Shown here: positions 8,665 to 16,858 of the stretch, piece by piece
How the letters are laid out: every line of letters starts with the position of its first letter
Numbering within the stretch: position 1 is the first letter of the stretch
NCBI GenBank assembly: GCA_030068525.1
Contig: JASJOS010000031.1
Coordinates: 1-45,141, forward strand
Direction of reading: 5' to 3'
Origin: Xanthocytophaga flava
GTDB lineage: Bacteria; Bacteroidota; Bacteroidia; Cytophagales; 172606-1
Length of the DNA stretch: 45,141 bases
The notes under the pieces: model-generated
The model's input: the letters and a program-made list of their open reading frames with translations, nothing else
Told to the model about the DNA's origin: nothing
The model's database searches: none
Position numbers and translations under genes: made by a program

Positions 8665-8695
8665 TTGAATAAGAACAGGGCAAATACTACCTTTG
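8665..8695 (+). promoter_or_regulatory. Bacteroidota-type promoter for the zincin-TPR gene
   Basis: TTG (8665-8667), a 20-base spacer and TACCTTTG (8688-8695) match the Bacteroidota primary sigma consensus. The start codon at 8803 is about 100 bases further on, leaving a leader of that order. Confidence 0.65.
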
Positions 8696-8802
8696 CTGGT
8701 TTTTATTTACGAGCTAACGACAGTAACTGTATACTGATTACACAGGCTACCTGTCTCGACATCAACAAGACTGCCCCAATCACATTTTAAACCCATATCC
8801 CA

Positions 8803-10992
8803 ATGTTGCGATTTTGTTTATCGCTTTTATTACTTAGTAGTGCCCTATTTTGTCTGGCTCAGAACAAACGCATGGAAGTTGATTTATGTGTTAGAAGCCA
8901 AACCTCCGGAGTTAGTAAACAATCCAGAAAAACAGATACCCTTCGGATTTTTGAACGTATACTGGCTCCTATTGGCAAGAAAGGTAACTATGATTTTTTC
9001 ATACAGGAATGCTCTACTATCACTACCTGTCTGGCGTATACGGATGAACAGAACATTCATTATATCCTCTACAATAAGAATTTCCTTTCTAAAATTTTTG
9101 CTGGCAATACGATAGCAGATTGGGGTGCACTCGGTATGCTGGCTCATGAAACAGGACACCATGTGAAAAATCATACACTGCGTAAGCAATCGCTACCTGC
9201 TGATACCTTGCGAAAGTATGAACTGGATGCGGATGCCTTCGCTGGATTTATTTTGCAAAAACAAGGAGCCACAGAGCAACAGGCATTGCTATGTTTAGAA
9301 GGCATACCTTATTCGGATTGTGAAACAGAGAAATCAACTGAGTACCCCTGTCCCGAAAAAAGGCAAAGAGCCCTCCTGATTGGCTATAAAGAGGCAAAAA
9401 TTCAGACCACAGCCGGAGATAAGGCAAGCCAAAGTGTGGAATTGCTTCATTATAAAGCGATTCAATCCTATCTATTACAAAATTACGAAGAAGCAATCGC
9501 AGGTTTTACAAAAGTGATTAGTCTCAATCCCAATTATGCAGAAGCCTATAGTGATCGGGCGGTTGTATATGACATTTTAAAACGCTATCAGGAGTCCCTG
9601 GCAGACTTTGCAAAAGCAATTCAAATCAATCCCAATTATACAGAGGCATACTTTAACCGAGGAACTACCTACAATGGATTGCAACGGTATGAGGAAGCAA
9701 TAACAGACTTTACAAAAGCTACTGCTCTTAAGCCTGACTATGCCAAAGCCTACACTAACCGGGGCTATGTATTCTTTAGGTTAAAGCGCTACCAGGAGTC
9801 GCTAACAGATTTTACCAAGGCCATTAGCCTGAATCCAAACTTGCCTCAGACATATAATGATCGGGGAGCATTATACAGCGAGTTACAACGGTATCAGGAG
9901 GCAAACTCGGATCTTACCAAAGCGATAAACCTAAATCCCAATTATGCCGAACCACACTTAAATCGTGGGCATATAAACAGGAAGTTGCAACGCATGCCAG
10001 AGGCTATTGCCAACTACTCAACTGCCATCACCCTCAGGCCTGATTATGCAGAAGGATACCTGAATAGGGGAATTACCTACAAAGGAATGAAACGATATGA
10101 GGAAGCATTGGCAGACTACAACAAAGCGATCAGTTTCAAATCGGATTATGCGGATGCCTACACCAACAGAGGAAGTTTACTGGTCGAGGTACAACGTCCT
10201 CAGGAAGCTATAAACGATTTTACAAAAGCAATTACCCTTAACCCTACCCTCGCAGAAGCCTACTATAACAGGGGATATACTTATAGCGAAGCGCATCGTT
10301 ACCAGGAAGCACTTCCAGACTTAACCAAGTCGATTAGTCTCAAGCCTGATTTTATTGAAGCCTATATCAACCGGGCCTATACATACAACCAACTGAAACG
10401 CAACAAAGAAGCCATTGAGGACCTTACCAAAGCGATTACGCTTAAACCAGACCTGGCTCAGGTATACCTGAATAGGGGAATTGTATACAACGAATTACAA
10501 CGGTATGAGGAAGCAATCGCAGACTTTACAAAGGCCAATGCTCTTATACCTGACCATGCGGAAACATATAGCAACCGAGGAATCAGCTATATGCAACTAC
10601 AACGTAACAAAGAGGCACTGGCTGATTTTACCAAAGCCATCAGTTTAAAGCCTGATGAAATAGTTTATTATAATCGTGGAACTGTATTCTTTACGTTAAA
10701 ACGCTATCAGGAAGCACTGGCAGACTATAATAAAGCCATCAATATTAATCCGGACTTTCCTCAGGCCTACACCAACAGGGGAAGTGTACTCATCAATATC
10801 CAACGTCCTCAGGAGGCGGTAAAAGATCTTAAAAAAGCAATCAGTCTTAATCCGAATCAGGCCGAAGCATACATGAATTTAGGAGTGGCCAAACAAGCAC
10901 TCAATCAGAACGCCTGTACGGAATTTTCAAAAGCATGCTCGCTAGGCTATAAGGCTGCCTGTAATCAATGTCAATCTGGTTCCAAAAAGTAA
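8803..10992 (+). CDS. Secreted zinc metalloprotease-like domain fused to about 15 TPR repeats
   Basis: 729 residues. A signal peptide (residues 1-20, cleavage after LFCLAQ) is followed by a zincin-like domain. HETGHH (H115, E116, H119) with a downstream ELDADAF (E140) is the zinc-ligand pattern of M48-type peptidases, HExxH plus a distal Glu. From about residue 205 to the end there are about fifteen 34-residue tetratricopeptide repeats, very alike (NRG..Y..L.RY.EA..DFTKAI.LNP.Y), ending in a short Cys-containing tail. The likely location is the periplasm or outer surface, with the TPR superhelix acting as a binding scaffold. The peptidase part is short, so it may be only a partial M48 core. 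The near-identical repeats suggest recent internal duplication. The substrate is unknown. Confidence 0.85.
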   Translation: MLRFCLSLLLLSSALFCLAQNKRMEVDLCVRSQTSGVSKQSRKTDTLRIFERILAPIGKKGNYDFFIQECSTITTCLAYTDEQNIHYILYNKNFLSKIFAGNTIADWGALGMLAHETGHHVKNHTLRKQSLPADTLRKYELDADAFAGFILQKQGATEQQALLCLEGIPYSDCETEKSTEYPCPEKRQRALLIGYKEAKIQTTAGDKASQSVELLHYKAIQSYLLQNYEEAIAGFTKVISLNPNYAEAYSDRAVVYDILKRYQESLADFAKAIQINPNYTEAYFNRGTTYNGLQRYEEAITDFTKATALKPDYAKAYTNRGYVFFRLKRYQESLTDFTKAISLNPNLPQTYNDRGALYSELQRYQEANSDLTKAINLNPNYAEPHLNRGHINRKLQRMPEAIANYSTAITLRPDYAEGYLNRGITYKGMKRYEEALADYNKAISFKSDYADAYTNRGSLLVEVQRPQEAINDFTKAITLNPTLAEAYYNRGYTYSEAHRYQEALPDLTKSISLKPDFIEAYINRAYTYNQLKRNKEAIEDLTKAITLKPDLAQVYLNRGIVYNELQRYEEAIADFTKANALIPDHAETYSNRGISYMQLQRNKEALADFTKAISLKPDEIVYYNRGTVFFTLKRYQEALADYNKAININPDFPQAYTNRGSVLINIQRPQEAVKDLKKAISLNPNQAEAYMNLGVAKQALNQNACTEFSKACSLGYKAACNQCQSGSKK

Positions 10993-10993
10993 A

Positions 10994-11016
10994 GTAACCC
11001 TGGTAATCAGGACTAC
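10994..11016. repeat. Module D small hairpin, copy 1
   Basis: GTAACCCTG-N5-CAGGACTAC, one change from the unit at 12579-12601. It starts right after the zincin-TPR stop codon and could form a weak transcript-end hairpin. Confidence 0.65.
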
Positions 11017-11027
11017 GTTTTATTTCC

Positions 11028-11051
11028 GTCGTTGGTGTTATCACCAACGAC
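11028..11051. repeat. Module E perfect 24-bp palindrome
   Basis: GTCGTTGGTGTT followed by its exact reverse complement, with no loop. It lies 36 bases past the zincin-TPR gene in a 462-base gap that also holds a reverse partial module A (11076-11110); beyond about 11120 I see nothing recognisable up to the PRC-barrel gene. Confidence 0.8.
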
Positions 11052-11075
11052 TTGTTTCCCACCATTCAAGATAGA

Positions 11076-11110
11076 TCCGAACGGACGTTCGAACCAGCGT
11101 CTTTCTATTC
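11076..11110 (-). repeat. Module A repeat, copy 2 (partial, reverse)
   Basis: GATCCGAACGGACGTTCGAA followed by CCAGCGTCTTTCTATTCGA, equal to the reverse of one half of copy 1. The second palindrome (CAACGTCCGTTG) is missing. Confidence 0.8.
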
Positions 11111-11454
11111 GATCAAGTACCCATAGTAAAGTAGTAAAGATCCTTTTCAATGCACAAAGTGCTTCCAAAATTAGCCAGCAACCAGGCATTGGTGAAGTCT
11201 TTGACGTACTGTCTTTCGGTTAGTCAAAGCCCTATCATACACGATATATTCTTTTCCTGAAAGCTTTTCCATCCTGTAGGGGTCAAGTGCTGGTGTGGTA
11301 CAATTCTAGTAGAAATTCTATGGAAGAAAATCAGTTGGCTTGTAGCAGCAATAAAGCACATCAAACAAAACAATTCTGATAATCAGACAGTTTAAAGTAA
11401 AGCGCTTGTTGTTCAACGCTCAGTTTTCCATTTTTAACCTTAAATTTTTCAACT

Positions 11455-11901
11455 ATGAACACACCCACATTAGCATTGGGAGCACGCTTATCCGCTGTAA
11501 AACTTAAAGATCAGTCCGGACAAGAAATTGGCAAAGTCATCGAATGGTTGATGGATGTGGAAGAAGGTAAAGTAGTCTGTGTAATAGCAGAGTTCGATCA
11601 GGGATCGTATGCCTTACCCTGGACAATGATGAAAGCAGACTTACAGTCAGGTGGTTATGTAATTGACACTGATAAGGTAAAAAGCTACAATGTACAAGTA
11701 GACCGAAATGCACTTGGTGACCTGGTGAGCGATAAAAACTTTCTGAATCAGTTATATCAGACGTATCAGCTACCAACGTACTGGCAGGACAATGCCTCTA
11801 CCGGTCAGGGCACACAAGTTAATTCTACAGCTCCTCTTACACCAGGTCAAGCGACTAACGAAACGGCAAAGGAAGGCGAAGGTAAAGGCTATGGAGGATA
11901 A
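11455..11901 (+). CDS. PRC-barrel domain protein
   Basis: 148 residues. Residues 8-80 follow the PRC-barrel pattern: LSAVKLKDQSGQEIGKVIEW, then MDVEEGKVVCVIAEFD and YALPWTMMKAD, then a hydrophobic strand YVIDTDKV. The rest is polar and low in complexity, ending in a Gly-rich tail EGEGKGYGG. PRC-barrel proteins of this small cytoplasmic kind are common in stress-related and photosynthesis-related gene sets, but no enzyme activity is known for them. It stands alone here, with repeats on both sides. The start ATG follows an AT-rich leader. The biological role is unassigned. Confidence 0.8.
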   Translation: MNTPTLALGARLSAVKLKDQSGQEIGKVIEWLMDVEEGKVVCVIAEFDQGSYALPWTMMKADLQSGGYVIDTDKVKSYNVQVDRNALGDLVSDKNFLNQLYQTYQLPTYWQDNASTGQGTQVNSTAPLTPGQATNETAKEGEGKGYGG

Positions 11902-12023
11902 TACATGTATAAGAGGTTGTCTAAATTGGTGGTAAAGAAGCGAAAGGCTAGATTTTGTAGCGAGATAAGAGCATTTTGAGGGACGTAGCCAGTGGCCTTA
12001 TCGTGTCCCATATCTTTTTTGGA

Positions 12024-12092
12024 AACAAAGAAAGTTTCTGGCACAAGTGTCCATCGGTGCCCATTATGAAAGCAGCGGACGCTCAATGCTGT
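12024..12092 (-). repeat. Module F repeat, copy 2 (reverse)
   Basis: ACAAAGAAAGTTTCTGGCAC, GTGTCCAT and AGCAGCGGACGCTC follow the order of the reverse complement of 8299-8363. Confidence 0.7.
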
Positions 12093-12133
12093 CACTTAAG
12101 AAAGTTTGTTTCTTTTTTTCATATTTCTTTATT

Positions 12134-12244
12134 GTCCTTCTGAAAGAATCTTGTGACAAATAGAGCCATTTTTCCTTTCTGAGAGAATTACTCTCCACTC
12201 GGAAAAGCCGCCGGTCTTGCCACGAGTTTCTTCCAGAAGGACAG
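12134..12244 (+). repeat. Module B long hairpin, copy 2
   Basis: A 111-base unit with left arm TGTCCTTCTGAAAGAATC then TTGTGACAAATAGAG, and right arm CGGTCTTGCCACGAG then TTCCAGAAGGACA. The arms are complementary with mismatches; the loop region is AT-rich with a short GAGAG element. Confidence 0.85.
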
Positions 12245-12352
12245 GTGAGATAGTTTGAGTGGTTTTCTTAAGGGGACAGCATTGAGCGTCCGCTGCATTG
12301 GAGGATAAAGCCCTGTTTGAGTAGTATCACAAACCTGGACTTGGCTCTCTTT

Positions 12353-12420
12353 GTCCCAACGCAAGGGACGTTGCTTTCAAATTGGGTCCGAACGGACGTT
12401 CGAACCAGCGTCTTTCTATT
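12353..12420 (-). repeat. Module A repeat, copy 3 (reverse)
   Basis: A full-length reverse copy: GTCCCAACGCAAGGGACGTT, then GGGTCCGAACGGACGTTCGA and CCAGCGTCTTTCTATT. It differs from copy 1 at a few bases. Confidence 0.85.
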
Positions 12421-12578
12421 CGAACCAGTGCTCTCTCTTTAAACCTCCATTTCTGGAAAAGTTATGGGACACGATAAGACCACTAGCTACCCTCCTCAAA
12501 ATGGGCAAAATCGCAGCACATGTATCTTTAGTTCTTCAAGAACTAAATTCAAATCTGCCTTTGTAACCTATGCCTTTG

Positions 12579-12601
12579 GTAACCCTGGTAATCAGGGCTA
12601 C
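12579..12601. repeat. Module D small hairpin, copy 2
   Basis: GTAACCCTG-N5-CAGGGCTAC followed by TTTACTTTT. The arms pair apart from one unpaired base on each side. It lies 32 bases beyond the end of the SnoaL-like gene (minus strand). Confidence 0.65.
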
Positions 12602-12633
12602 TTTACTTTTCAGATCTTTATACATCGTATAAG

Positions 12634-13083
12634 CTACTCGACAGGCCATGAGCCTGTTTGAAATAACATGCTCATCCAGTCTTCCAGATGCCATGTTTTT
12701 ACAATCTTTCCTTTTTCCAGATAATGAAATTCATGCAGCGCAATGACAACCTTTTTGTTGGATGCCTGCATGCCCATAAATTCATGCGTATGAGTAAATG
12801 ACAGTTGGGCTCTTACCCCCACTTTCCCTTCTGCACCCACGATATCGAGAATGGTAATCATGATATCGGGAAACATAGCAGTAAAATTCAGGACCAGATC
12901 TTTAAATCCTGCTGCCCCTGCCTGCTGTCCGGGAGCTAATGGAATATCTTCCCAGTCAGTAGCCAGAATCTGATCCAGCAGCGTAAAATCTCTTGTTGCA
13001 AATAGATTATAAAAGGAATGGATGGTATTGCGTTCTTCAGGACTAATACCTCGTACCAGGCCTTCTGTTTGATGGTCTTTCAT
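12634..13083 (-). CDS. SnoaL-like ester cyclase family protein
   Basis: 149 residues with the SnoaL/NTF2-like fold pattern: an N-terminal helix FYNLFATRDFTLLDQILATD, a middle DLVLNFTAMFPDIMITILDI and the characteristic end HYLEKGKIVKTWHLEDWMSM. In the family, residues such as His and Asp in the last strands line a pocket, and members act as polyketide cyclases or as enzymes of unknown substrate. No secretion signal, so cytoplasmic. It is 48 bases downstream of the oxidoreductase gene on the same strand, so the two are likely co-transcribed. The substrate is unknown; many of these are catalogued simply as ester cyclase. Confidence 0.8.
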   Translation of the reverse strand: MKDHQTEGLVRGISPEERNTIHSFYNLFATRDFTLLDQILATDWEDIPLAPGQQAGAAGFKDLVLNFTAMFPDIMITILDIVGAEGKVGVRAQLSFTHTHEFMGMQASNKKVVIALHEFHYLEKGKIVKTWHLEDWMSMLFQTGSWPVE

Positions 13084-13131
13084 AGTAATTTTAGTGTTTA
13101 ATTATATATAGTTGATAAGTATATGGGATGA

Positions 13132-14085
13132 TTAATCAACTCTGACAACAATTTTCCCAGGTGTCTGTCCAGCTTCCAGAGCAAGATGCGCCTGCGGCAA
13201 TTGGCTGAATGCGAATTCCTGAGACACATGAGCCCTGACAAAGCCCTTTTCAATCAGTTCGGAAATTTTAGTCAGGTTCTCACCGGAAGAATTGACAAAG
13301 ATCCCGTATCCACGTACGCTGGCTTTTGCCAGTGCATCCTCCAGTTGGCTTTCAAAATGCGGTTGCAGGTAAACCAGACGCCCTCCTGTAGTAAGCACGC
13401 TGATAGACCTGCGTATGTGCTCGACCGAATTGACAGTATCTATCACGACATCTACTTTGGCAACTACCTCTTCAAAAGGTCTGGCCTGGTAGTCAATCCA
13501 TTCATCTACACCCAGGCTTTCAACAAATGCTTTATTTTTTGCCGAACTGGTTCCTATTACATAGGCTCCCAGTTGTTTGGCTATCTGGACAGCAAAATGC
13601 CCCACCCCACCGGAAGCGCCATGCACTAAAACTCGCTCTCCTGGTGTAATCTGTGCCTGTAGCACTGCCTGATACGCTGTAAGCGCAGCCATCGGTACAG
13701 CTGCCGCCTGAGCAAAGGTGAGTTGGGCTGGCTTTAAGGCAATATGCGTTGAGGAGGCAGCCACATAGGTTGCATTGGTGCGTCCCAACCCTGGCATATT
13801 GAGCAAGCCATATACGACATCCCCTTCCTGAAAGGATGTAACCTGTGATCCCACTTTCTCGATTACTCCGGCCACATCCCAACCTAATATTACTTTATCG
13901 GGAATATTGGATTGGGTGATCATCTCCAGCATGTGAGGATACTGCCTCACTGCACTATCAATGGGATTTAATCCAATCGCTTTCGTTTTGATAAGCACTT
14001 CGTCAGGCTGTATGTCACGAATGCTATCCGAACTTTCAACCAGATTTTCAATTCCACCATTTGCTTTCAAAATGTAACTTTTCAT
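13132..14085 (-). CDS. NADP-dependent zinc-free alcohol dehydrogenase / quinone oxidoreductase
   Basis: 317 residues of the medium-chain dehydrogenase/reductase family. The GroES-like N-terminal domain (about 1-120) has KTKAIGLNPIDSAVRQ and LGWDVAGVIEKVGSQV. The Rossmann part has LVHGASGGVGHFAVQIAKQLGA, the AxxGGVG-type NADPH loop, and an ending GKIVVRVD. No zinc-binding Cys cluster, so it belongs to the quinone-reductase branch, which reduces quinones or enones with NADPH. It is followed by the SnoaL-like gene. The ATG at 14085 lies 26 bases after a Bacteroidota -7 element. Nearby on the same strand, but 1.1 kb away across repeats, is an AraC gene that could control it. Confidence 0.9.
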   Translation of the reverse strand: MKSYILKANGGIENLVESSDSIRDIQPDEVLIKTKAIGLNPIDSAVRQYPHMLEMITQSNIPDKVILGWDVAGVIEKVGSQVTSFQEGDVVYGLLNMPGLGRTNATYVAASSTHIALKPAQLTFAQAAAVPMAALTAYQAVLQAQITPGERVLVHGASGGVGHFAVQIAKQLGAYVIGTSSAKNKAFVESLGVDEWIDYQARPFEEVVAKVDVVIDTVNSVEHIRRSISVLTTGGRLVYLQPHFESQLEDALAKASVRGYGIFVNSSGENLTKISELIEKGFVRAHVSQEFAFSQLPQAHLALEAGQTPGKIVVRVD

Positions 14086-14111
14086 GTGTTTACTAATTAA
14101 TGTTTACCCTA

Positions 14112-14119
14112 CAAAGGTA
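14112..14119 (-). promoter_or_regulatory. Likely -7 element of the oxidoreductase promoter
   Basis: CAAAGGTA on the plus strand reads TACCTTTG on the minus strand, identical to the -7 box at 8688-8695 and fitting TAnnTTTG. No good -33 TTG is found 19-21 bases upstream, so it may need an activator. Just beyond, ACCCC-ATTT-GGGGT (about 14177-14190) is a small inverted repeat of possible operator use. Confidence 0.45.
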
Positions 14120-14391
14120 CTGCTGGGTCATGGCTAGGAATGGGTTGAATCAAACCAAAAATGGTATATATCAAACACCCCATTTGGGGTATAGAAAAAG
14201 TCCAGTGGAGAAGCTCTATCCAATGACATACAGGCTGTTTAAACACCAGCCTTGTTCAACAAAAAAACAGGTCAGTTACTAGCTAAATCCGTCCCTAAAC
14301 GACCTCTTGTCCTTATCCTGTCTTATAGCATTTCTGGAAATGAGGTTTTCAGGGAAAATGGAACTGGTTCGAAAAGAAAAGCGCTGGTTCA

Positions 14392-14462
14392 AATAGAAAG
14401 ACGCTGGTTCGAACGTCCGTTCGGACCCAATTTGAAAGCAACGTCCGTTGCGTTGGGACAAA
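14392..14462 (+). repeat. Module A repeat, copy 4
   Basis: A full-length copy: AATAGAAAGACGCTGGTTCG, then AACGTCCGTTCGGACCC and CAACGTCCGTTGCGTTGGGA. It closely matches copy 3 reversed. A partial start, GAACTGGTTCGAAAAG, lies just before it. Confidence 0.85.
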
Positions 14463-14512
14463 TTGAGCGAGGCGTCGGTTCGGATAAATCCCAATCAGTC
14501 GGCGGGGAATCT

Positions 14513-14533
14513 GGGCAGGGGCAAGCCCTGCCC
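14513..14533. repeat. GC-rich hairpin repeat
   Basis: GGGCAGGG, loop GCAAG, CCCTGCCC: a perfect 8-base stem in otherwise AT-richer DNA. It resembles small dispersed hairpins of other large bacterial genomes. Only one copy is in this window. Confidence 0.65.
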
Positions 14534-14646
14534 CTACAGGTCGGAAATTTACATATAGGGTTTGCCCCAAGCAGGTCGATTCACACCAATGCGTGACACG
14601 CTGCCAATCAGCACACCTTTGTCTTCTTAGAAGGTTCATCCCTCCC

Positions 14647-14759
14647 TGTCCTTCTGAAAGAATCTTGTAACAAGACCAGCGGCCTTTACTTTTGGAGGTA
14701 ATCTTCGCCCAGAAACCAGAGATCATTCTATTTGTCAAAAGATTCTTCGAGAAGGACAG
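14647..14759 (-). repeat. Module B long hairpin, copy 3 (reverse orientation)
   Basis: TGTCCTTCTGAAAGAATC at the left; ATTCTATTTGTCAAAAGATT and GAGAAGGACA at the right. Like copy 1 it carries the TATTTGTCA arm at the right. A further right-arm half copy (GATTCTTTCAGAAGGACA) follows at 14781-14798. A half copy of palindrome E (AACACCAACGAC) lies near 14862-14877. Confidence 0.8.
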
Positions 14760-14917
14760 AGGGTAATCATTTCAAGAAGAGATTCTTTCAGAAGGACAAG
14801 GAGGAAAGCCGAGCTTTTCGGAAGAACAGGAAGACTGTTTTTTCTTTCTTCTCCAGGTTGATTATAACACCAACGACAGAAATCAAGGACTTACAAAGAG
14901 AGCAAGGTTGCCTTTAA

Positions 14918-15103
14918 ACGCGAACCGTTGTAGCTGTGCGTTGGCCTTCTTTTTGCCGCGAGGAAAGCCCATGGCTTTGCGGGTGGGAGGTTCGGCAAAA
15001 AGTGCCCTTTTTTTGGTTACTATTTTTGGGCAAGCAAAAAAAGTAACAGGTGGTAGGGAGAGAAATGTTCTGGACTATAGACCAACTTTGGTTACAAGCA
15101 AGC
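14918..15103 (+). repeat. Module C repeat, copy 1
   Basis: About 185 bases nearly identical to 22632-22816: CGCGAACCGTTGTAGCTGTG, GCCGCGAGGAAAGCCC, GGCTTTGCG, GGAGGTTCGGCAAAAAGTGC, GGTTACTATTTTTGGGCAAG and GGTGGTAGGGAGAGA. The inner part has mirrored stretches, so it can fold. It lies downstream of the AraC gene and is often misread as a small protein on the minus strand. AAGCAAAAAATGAAGAGG units follow it. Confidence 0.85.
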
Positions 15104-15196
15104 AAAAAATGAAGAGGCCACAGGAAGAGTGAAGAATGGAACTTTAAACCAACTCTGAATACACGCAAGCAAAAAGACTGATTTCCGAATTCGTTT

Positions 15197-16102
15197 CTAG
15201 TCCCGAAAATGCTTAGGAGTAGTCGTAGTATTTTTCTTAAAAAATTTGATGAAGTTAGACGGATCTTCAAACCCCAGACACCAGGAAATCTCTGCAATAT
15301 TCCAGTTTGTATGCTTTAATAACGCCCTTGCCTCTGTCGCAATCCGTTCAGAAATAAGCTGGCTGGTGGTTTTTCCGGTAATCTCCTTGAGTGCTTTATT
15401 TAAGTGATTACTATGTACATGCAACTGTTCGGCAAATTCTCCCGGAAACTTAAGCTGTATCTGCTGGAGAGGACTTTCAATAGGGAACTGCCTTTCCAGT
15501 AACTCCAGAAAGAGAATAGCTATCCTTTCGGAGGCATTGGACTGACCGGTTTTAACTACCTCCGACAGGGCAGGTCTTAGTTTTAAGGCGGTGAAGATAA
15601 GTTCAAGTGTTAATGTGCGTAACACATCGTATTTAAAGCTAAAGTCTGAACGGATCTCTTGAAACATCTTATCAAAAATGGCTCTGACAGTAGCAGCTTC
15701 TTCATCGGTAAGATCTAAAATAGGTGTACCTCCCGGCTGATACAGAGGATATTCCTTCAGGCTTCCATGCCCTTTAAAGAACGTATCTGTAAACAGGCAA
15801 AATACCCCCCTGGGCTTTTCATCAGCAGGTGTCCATCGGTAAGGAACCAACGGATTGGCAAACATTAACATGTTTTGTTGCACATGAAAAGTCTGATCCA
15901 CATAGTCTACTGTATTGGGTCCATAAATAAGGGCTATCTTAAAAAAATCCTTCCGACTATAGGGCATCGGATAAGGAGGTTTGGGTCCTGAATAATCTTC
16001 CATCCCAAAGACATTAAAATGTCCGATGCTATGTACATTTTCGCTTGGCCAGAACCCTAACTTTTGCCGATAGAAGGCTTCCAGCGATTCTACTTTTTCC
16101 AT
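15197..16102 (-). CDS. AraC family transcriptional regulator
   Basis: 301 residues. The N-terminal 180 residues form a cupin-like sensing domain (FKIALIYGPNTVDYVDQTFHV, FANPLVPYRWTP). The C-terminal 100 residues hold two helix-turn-helix motifs; the second is conserved: NIAEISWCLGFEDPSNFIKFFKKNTTTTPKHFRD gives the AraC signature. It is a one-component activator or repressor that probably responds to a small molecule. The gene lies upstream of the oxidoreductase and SnoaL pair on the same strand, but about 1.1 kb of repeat-rich DNA separates them, so co-transcription is unlikely. A CAAAAGTA -7-like box (minus reading) occurs at 16345-16352, far from the start. Confidence 0.9.
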   Translation of the reverse strand: MEKVESLEAFYRQKLGFWPSENVHSIGHFNVFGMEDYSGPKPPYPMPYSRKDFFKIALIYGPNTVDYVDQTFHVQQNMLMFANPLVPYRWTPADEKPRGVFCLFTDTFFKGHGSLKEYPLYQPGGTPILDLTDEEAATVRAIFDKMFQEIRSDFSFKYDVLRTLTLELIFTALKLRPALSEVVKTGQSNASERIAILFLELLERQFPIESPLQQIQLKFPGEFAEQLHVHSNHLNKALKEITGKTTSQLISERIATEARALLKHTNWNIAEISWCLGFEDPSNFIKFFKKNTTTTPKHFRD

Positions 16103-16543
16103 ACTAACTATCTGTCAAGGTTATAAAGTTATACCATTTCCCTAATGGCTCCAATAGTTTACCCGCCTACCTGGTTTGCTTCATCGCTTACAGGCAAAGC
16201 AATCACACAGCCAATATCGCTACCTAATTAAAAGCACTGATGACAGAAATGACTCTCATAGATTCCTCCGACTTGCATTTCAGAAATAAATCCGTTAAGG
16301 TAGAGTCGGGAGACACCGAGTTAACCTATAATTGTTTTTGATTACAAAAGTATTCTTTCGTAGTGAGACAGAATAGTCAAAGTCAAAGCATTAATGGTTA
16401 AAATCAAAGGATAGGTAGTCTGGCCTGTAACTAGGGCTGTGCTTATAAAGTCCCATATCTTTTCTGGAAAAGGATTTTGCAAATAAAGGCCCCACAAAAA
16501 GAATAACTCTCTTTCTTATCCTTCCAACAATCTTCTTCCTTTC

Positions 16544-16696
16544 TGTCCTTCTGAAAGAATCCCGTGACAAATAGAGTTACGCTTAGTCTCTGAGAGAAAA
16601 ATACTCCAAAGGGAAAGATTGTCGCCTTGTCACATCTGTCCCAACAACAACCTGCCAAGTTAAGGCGTGGGCAGAAAATTCCTTACAGGAGGACAG
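16544..16696 (+). repeat. Module B long hairpin, copy 4 (with insertion)
   Basis: Left arm TGTCCTTCTGAAAGAATC then CCGTGACAAATAGAG; right side GTCGCCTTGTCACATC, an extra stretch of about 40 bases, then TTCCTTACAGGAGGACA. It is 153 bases instead of about 113. A forward module G edge (GTCCCATATC-TTTTCTGGAAA) lies before it at about 16450-16470, but no reverse partner was seen. The rest of the 756-base gap (16103-16858) holds nothing else I recognise. Confidence 0.8.
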
Positions 16697-16802
16697 CGGA
16701 AGATTGAAAATTAAAAAAGAGTGTTTTCCGAGAGTAGGATGAACAATGTACCAATCTGTAATACCATAAAACAGGATGTAAGATATAGGTTTATTTCAGA
16801 AT

Positions 16803-16831
16803 TGAATTACCTATCAGAATAAGTATCTTTG
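16803..16831 (+). promoter_or_regulatory. Bacteroidota-type promoter
   Basis: TTG (16803-16805), an 18-base spacer and TATCTTTG (16824-16831) fit the consensus. The start codon of the next gene at 16859 is 27 bases on, which also supports that start over one at 16829. Confidence 0.65.
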
Positions 16832-16858
16832 CTTACCATTTGTGTATATAGATACGAT

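Larger units (their letters stand above)
11985..12490. repeat. Composite repeat element with about 41-bp terminal inverted repeats
   Basis: The left end 11985-12025 reads GTAGCCAGTGGCCTTATCGT and continues with GTCCCATATC-TTTTTT-GGAAA. The right end 12450-12490 is the reverse complement of nearly the same sequence (about 6 mismatches in 41). Similarity seems to extend outward on both sides through CATTTTGAGG. Inside lie module F reverse (12024-12092), hairpin B (12134-12244) and module A reverse (12353-12420). No open frame of useful length fits a transposase, so this looks like a non-autonomous (MITE-like) unit or a nest of them. It fills most of the 732-base gap after the PRC-barrel gene. 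Confidence 0.7.

Noticed and set aside
12351-12661. Two overlapping small frames before the SnoaL-like gene
   Set aside because: They run through module A and the right inverted repeat of the composite element.
14914-15297. 127-codon minus frame with FFCLPKNSNQKK
   Set aside because: Lies on module C and continues into the AraC gene in another frame; it is a known sort of false gene from repeats.
16829-16858. Upstream start for the 16859 secreted protein
   Set aside because: Would place the promoter -7 box within the coding region and put 10 residues before the signal peptide.
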